Shown here: piece by piece, positions 61,389 through 64,000 of the stretch
Layout: each line of letters opens with the position of its first letter
How positions within the stretch are numbered: the first letter of the stretch is position 1
Assembly: GCA_965227875.1 (NCBI GenBank)
Contig: OZ245783.1
Span: forward strand, 310,001 to 374,000
Source of the DNA: G965227875 sp965227875
GTDB lineage: Bacteria > Pseudomonadota > Alphaproteobacteria > Rhizobiales > JAJFHC01
Reading direction: 5' to 3'
DNA length: 64,000 nucleotides
Notes under the pieces: generated by a model
Databases searched by the model: none
Seen by the model: only the letters and a program-made list of their open reading frames with translations
Told to the model about the DNA's origin: nothing
Program-made: the position numbers and the translations under genes

Positions 61389-63460
61389 GCGGCCGTGCAC
61401 GCCGCATCGTCGGTGTCGATGTCGGCGGCACGTTCACCGACGTCTTTTTCCTCGACGAGGAAAACGGCACATGCGGCATCGCCAAGGTGCCGTCGACGCG
61501 TCCCGACCAGGCGGTGGGCTTCGTCGAGGGCATCGCATCCGGTGTCGAGGACTTCGCGGAAATCGCAACGGTCGTGCACGGCACGACGGTCGGAACGAAC
61601 GCTCTTCTTGAACGCAAGGGCGCAGCGACGGGCATCATAACCACGTCCGGGTTCCGGGATACGCTGGAAATGCGCCGCAGGGACAGGCCGACCACATGGG
61701 GGCTGTGGGGCATGTTCGAACCGGTGGTCCCGCGAGACATGCGCCTGGAAGTCGACGAGCGCACGCTGGCCGACGGAAGCATCCACCGATCGGTCGATGC
61801 CGACGCCGTCAAGTCGGCAGCACGCCTCTTGCGCGAGAAGGGCGCCGAAGCCCTCGCCATCGTCTTCGTCAACGCCTATGCCAACCCGGACAACGAACGG
61901 GTCGCGCTGGATGCCGCGCGCGAGGTCTGGCCGAACGACCACGTGGAGATATCATCCGCCATCCTGCCGGAGATCCGCGAGTTCGAACGCACGTCCACGA
62001 CGACGCTGAATGCCTATCTTCAACCCGTCGTCGGCCGTTATCTCGAACGCCTCGAATCGGCACTGCGCGAGCGCGGCTTCGGTGGACAGGTTCTGATCGT
62101 CCAGTCCAATGGCGGCGTCATGGCGGTGGAGACCGCACGGCGCCTGCCGGTCCGGACCGCGCTCTCCGGCCCGGCCGCGGGCGTCATCGCGTCGGCCCAC
62201 ATCGCCACGACCGCGGGGTTTCCCAACGTGATCACCTGCGACATGGGCGGTACCAGTTTCGACGTGTCCCTCGTCGCCGATGGCCGCAGCGCGCTCGCCG
62301 CACAGACCGCCGTGGATTTCGGCATGGTCGTGCGCACGCCGATGATCGAGATCACGACGATCGGCGCCGGCGGCGGTTCCATCGCCTGGGTCGACCGCGG
62401 GGGCCTGCTCCAGATCGGCCCCCGTTCGGCCGGATCCGATCCGGGGCCGGTCTGCTACGGGCTCGGCAACGATGAACCGACCGTGACCGATGCCAACCTC
62501 GTGCTTGGCCGCATAAACGCGGAACGCCCCATCGGTGGCGCCCTTGACCGTCTCGATGTCGAAGCCGCGCGCAAGGCGATCGACACGCATGTCGGACAAC
62601 CGCTCGGTCTCGACACGATGGCCGCGGCCGAAGCCGTAATCCGGGTCGCGAATGCCCGCATGGCAGGCGCCATCCGGCTCGTCTCCATCGAACGCGGCCA
62701 CAATCCCGGCGAGTTCGCCGCCATGCCGTTCGGCGGCGGCGGCGCCCTGCATGCCGGCGCACTCATCAAGGACGTCGGCCTGGGCCGCGCGCTCGTGCCG
62801 AGGTTTCCCGGCGTGACCAGTGCGCTCGGCTGCACGATCGCGGACATGCGCCACGATTTCGTCAAGACCGTGAACGGCGTCCTCGGCTCCGTGGACCCCG
62901 CATCGCTCGCGGATGACATGAACCGGTTGGCGACGGACGGAGAAGGTCTGCTGGGACAGGCAGGCGTGAACTTCGAACGCATCGATTGCGTTTACGAACT
63001 CGACATGTCCTACATGGGTCAGACCCATACGGTCGACGTGGAGCTCCCGGCGAGGGCCAATCCGGACGGGCTCGAACTGGACGACACACTGATCCGTTCC
63101 GCCTTCGAGCAACGCTACCGCGAGGTCTACGGACGCCCGCTCGCGGGGATCGACATCCGGATCCTCAACATGCGTGTCGCCGTGATCGGACGGCGTCCGA
63201 GGTTCGACCTTGCCCTTCTCGCACCGCCAAGTGAAGGATCGGCCGAGACCTGTCTGCTGGGCCATCGCGACGTGTGGATCGACGGCGCCAGCCATCGCAC
63301 CCCCGTCTACGACCGGCTCGGATTGCCCGCAGACACGGTCATCGCGGGCCCGGCGCTGCTCGAACAGAGCGATACGACGATCTTCATCGAACCGGAACTT
63401 TCCGGCCGTGTGGATGCCTTCGGTAACCTGATCATCGAGCGCAAGCCCGACAGCGGGTGA
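61385..63460 (+). CDS. hyuA: Hydantoinase A / 5-oxoprolinase-family ATPase subunit HyuA
   Basis: A 691-residue partner of HyuB. The N-terminal RIVGVDVGGTFTDVFFLDE is the phosphate-binding motif of the sugar-kinase/actin-like fold; VHGTTVGTNALLERKGA and the central ALSGPAAGVIASA and DMGGTSFDVSL motifs are also conserved. It uses ATP to activate the ring carbonyl or the amide before hydrolysis. The start is GTG in a GTGA overlap with HyuB, with AAGGAG upstream. It is followed after 80 bp by the isochorismatase-fold gene. Confidence 0.94.
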   Translation: MSGRARRIVGVDVGGTFTDVFFLDEENGTCGIAKVPSTRPDQAVGFVEGIASGVEDFAEIATVVHGTTVGTNALLERKGAATGIITTSGFRDTLEMRRRDRPTTWGLWGMFEPVVPRDMRLEVDERTLADGSIHRSVDADAVKSAARLLREKGAEALAIVFVNAYANPDNERVALDAAREVWPNDHVEISSAILPEIREFERTSTTTLNAYLQPVVGRYLERLESALRERGFGGQVLIVQSNGGVMAVETARRLPVRTALSGPAAGVIASAHIATTAGFPNVITCDMGGTSFDVSLVADGRSALAAQTAVDFGMVVRTPMIEITTIGAGGGSIAWVDRGGLLQIGPRSAGSDPGPVCYGLGNDEPTVTDANLVLGRINAERPIGGALDRLDVEAARKAIDTHVGQPLGLDTMAAAEAVIRVANARMAGAIRLVSIERGHNPGEFAAMPFGGGGALHAGALIKDVGLGRALVPRFPGVTSALGCTIADMRHDFVKTVNGVLGSVDPASLADDMNRLATDGEGLLGQAGVNFERIDCVYELDMSYMGQTHTVDVELPARANPDGLELDDTLIRSAFEQRYREVYGRPLAGIDIRILNMRVAVIGRRPRFDLALLAPPSEGSAETCLLGHRDVWIDGASHRTPVYDRLGLPADTVIAGPALLEQSDTTIFIEPELSGRVDAFGNLIIERKPDSG

Positions 63461-63540
63461 ACGGTTCCGGATGGTTGGTTTGAGGCGGCCACCGAGCTTT
63501 TCAAATTGAGCCCTTTGCACGTTGATGCAAGACTCTGCCG

Positions 63541-64000
63541 ATGACCGACACCCGCCACCTGAACATCGCCAGCACCGCCCTCGTTCTCGTCGACCTGCAG
63601 AACGACTTTCTCCACCCCGACGGCGCCTATGGCCGTGCCGGGCAGAAAGCCGACGCCATCGCCGCGCTGCCCCAGCGGCTCCTGCCTGTCGCCACCGCTC
63701 TCAGGGAGCGCGGGGGAACGGTTCTGTCCACCCACTTCACGCTCGTTCCCGGACGGGACGGACATCCGATGATTTCCGATCACCTGAGAAAGCTCCGTCC
63801 CTTCCTCAACACCGGAGACTTCGCACCCGGGGGCTGGGGCCAGGCCCTCGTCGACGAACTCCAGCCGGCTCATTTCAGCATCGAGAAGATCGCCTTTTCG
63901 GCCTTCTACATGAGCCGCATGGAATGGGTCCTGCGGCGCGCGGGCATCGACACGCTGGTCTTCGCCGGCATTGTCACCAATGGCGGCGTGGCCTCGACGC
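63541..64000 (+). CDS. Isochorismatase-fold hydrolase, N-terminal part (cut by window edge)
   Basis: The first 153 residues, in frame to the last base. The fold is recognised from ALVLVDLQNDFLHPDGAY (the first catalytic aspartate is Asp18) and IEKIAFSAFY (the catalytic lysine is Lys116). At the position where amidases of this family have the nucleophilic cysteine (TNVCV), this protein reads TNGGV, with Gly149 in place of Cys. True isochorismatases also have Gly there. It may be a non-amidase member or belong to a subfamily that routinely has Gly. It lies 80 bp behind hyuA and is co-oriented. The C-terminus is not visible. Confidence 0.85.
   Translation, partial: MTDTRHLNIASTALVLVDLQNDFLHPDGAYGRAGQKADAIAALPQRLLPVATALRERGGTVLSTHFTLVPGRDGHPMISDHLRKLRPFLNTGDFAPGGWGQALVDELQPAHFSIEKIAFSAFYMSRMEWVLRRAGIDTLVFAGIVTNGGVAST

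Overview
The window is a GC-rich stretch of bacterial chromosome, densely packed with metabolic and transport genes. Gene content points to a heterotrophic alphaproteobacterium: a PutA without its own DNA-binding domain beside an Lrp-type regulator, RutR-type regulators, many peptide- and nucleoside-type ABC importers, and hydantoinase/oxoprolinase genes. The order cannot be fixed by eye. I see no rRNA, tRNA, transposase, phage gene or CRISPR array. The first gene (M20 amidohydrolase, 3' end) and the last (isochorismatase-fold hydrolase, 5' part) are cut by the window edges.

Layout. 0-7.2 kb: M20 fragment, a cytochrome P450 on the minus strand, then a five-gene dipeptide-type ABC importer. 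7.4-11 kb: a PAS histidine kinase, a single-domain response regulator and a protein with a degenerate EAL-like half. 11-15.6 kb: an ABC exporter, an FAD amine oxidoreductase and MoeA. 15.7-20.4 kb: putA with a divergent Lrp-type regulator, and a methylguanine-DNA methyltransferase. 20.5-21.5 kb: a tandem array of about 158-bp units.

21.5-46.2 kb is dominated by pyrimidine catabolism. Reading leftward from 35 kb, one strand carries an M20 N-carbamoyl amidohydrolase, dihydropyrimidinase, an NMT1-type ABC importer (its ATPase separated from its permeases by a second tandem array with a 165-bp period), a BMP-type nucleoside importer and a cytosine-deaminase-like enzyme. Two tandem RutR-like regulators diverge from this group over a region with two RutR-type palindromes. 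The two subunits of dihydropyrimidine dehydrogenase (PreT, PreA) lie at 43.5-46.1 kb with a DMT permease. Together these give uptake, deamination and the reductive route pyrimidine to dihydropyrimidine to N-carbamoyl-beta-amino acid to beta-amino acid. Between the two parts lie a class III cyclase, a SnoaL-like protein, a rhodanese with an MBL hydrolase, and a probable nickel/cobalt efflux pair.

46.3-50.3 kb: PanE-like reductase, a MarR regulator with a sterol-desaturase-family enzyme behind a striking 27-bp inverted repeat, a small secreted protein, a TerC protein and a small orphan with a strong terminator. 50.5-64 kb: two divergent operons. Leftward are an M20 deacylase and a dipeptide-type ABC importer. 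Rightward are a two-subunit aconitase-family hydratase, an isocitrate-lyase/PEP-mutase-family lyase, HyuB, HyuA and, after 80 bp, the isochorismatase-fold hydrolase. I suggest this last block takes up and degrades a cyclic imide or similar N-heterocycle through a substituted maleate and malate. That pathway is inference, and it is the most interesting candidate for an undescribed system in the window.
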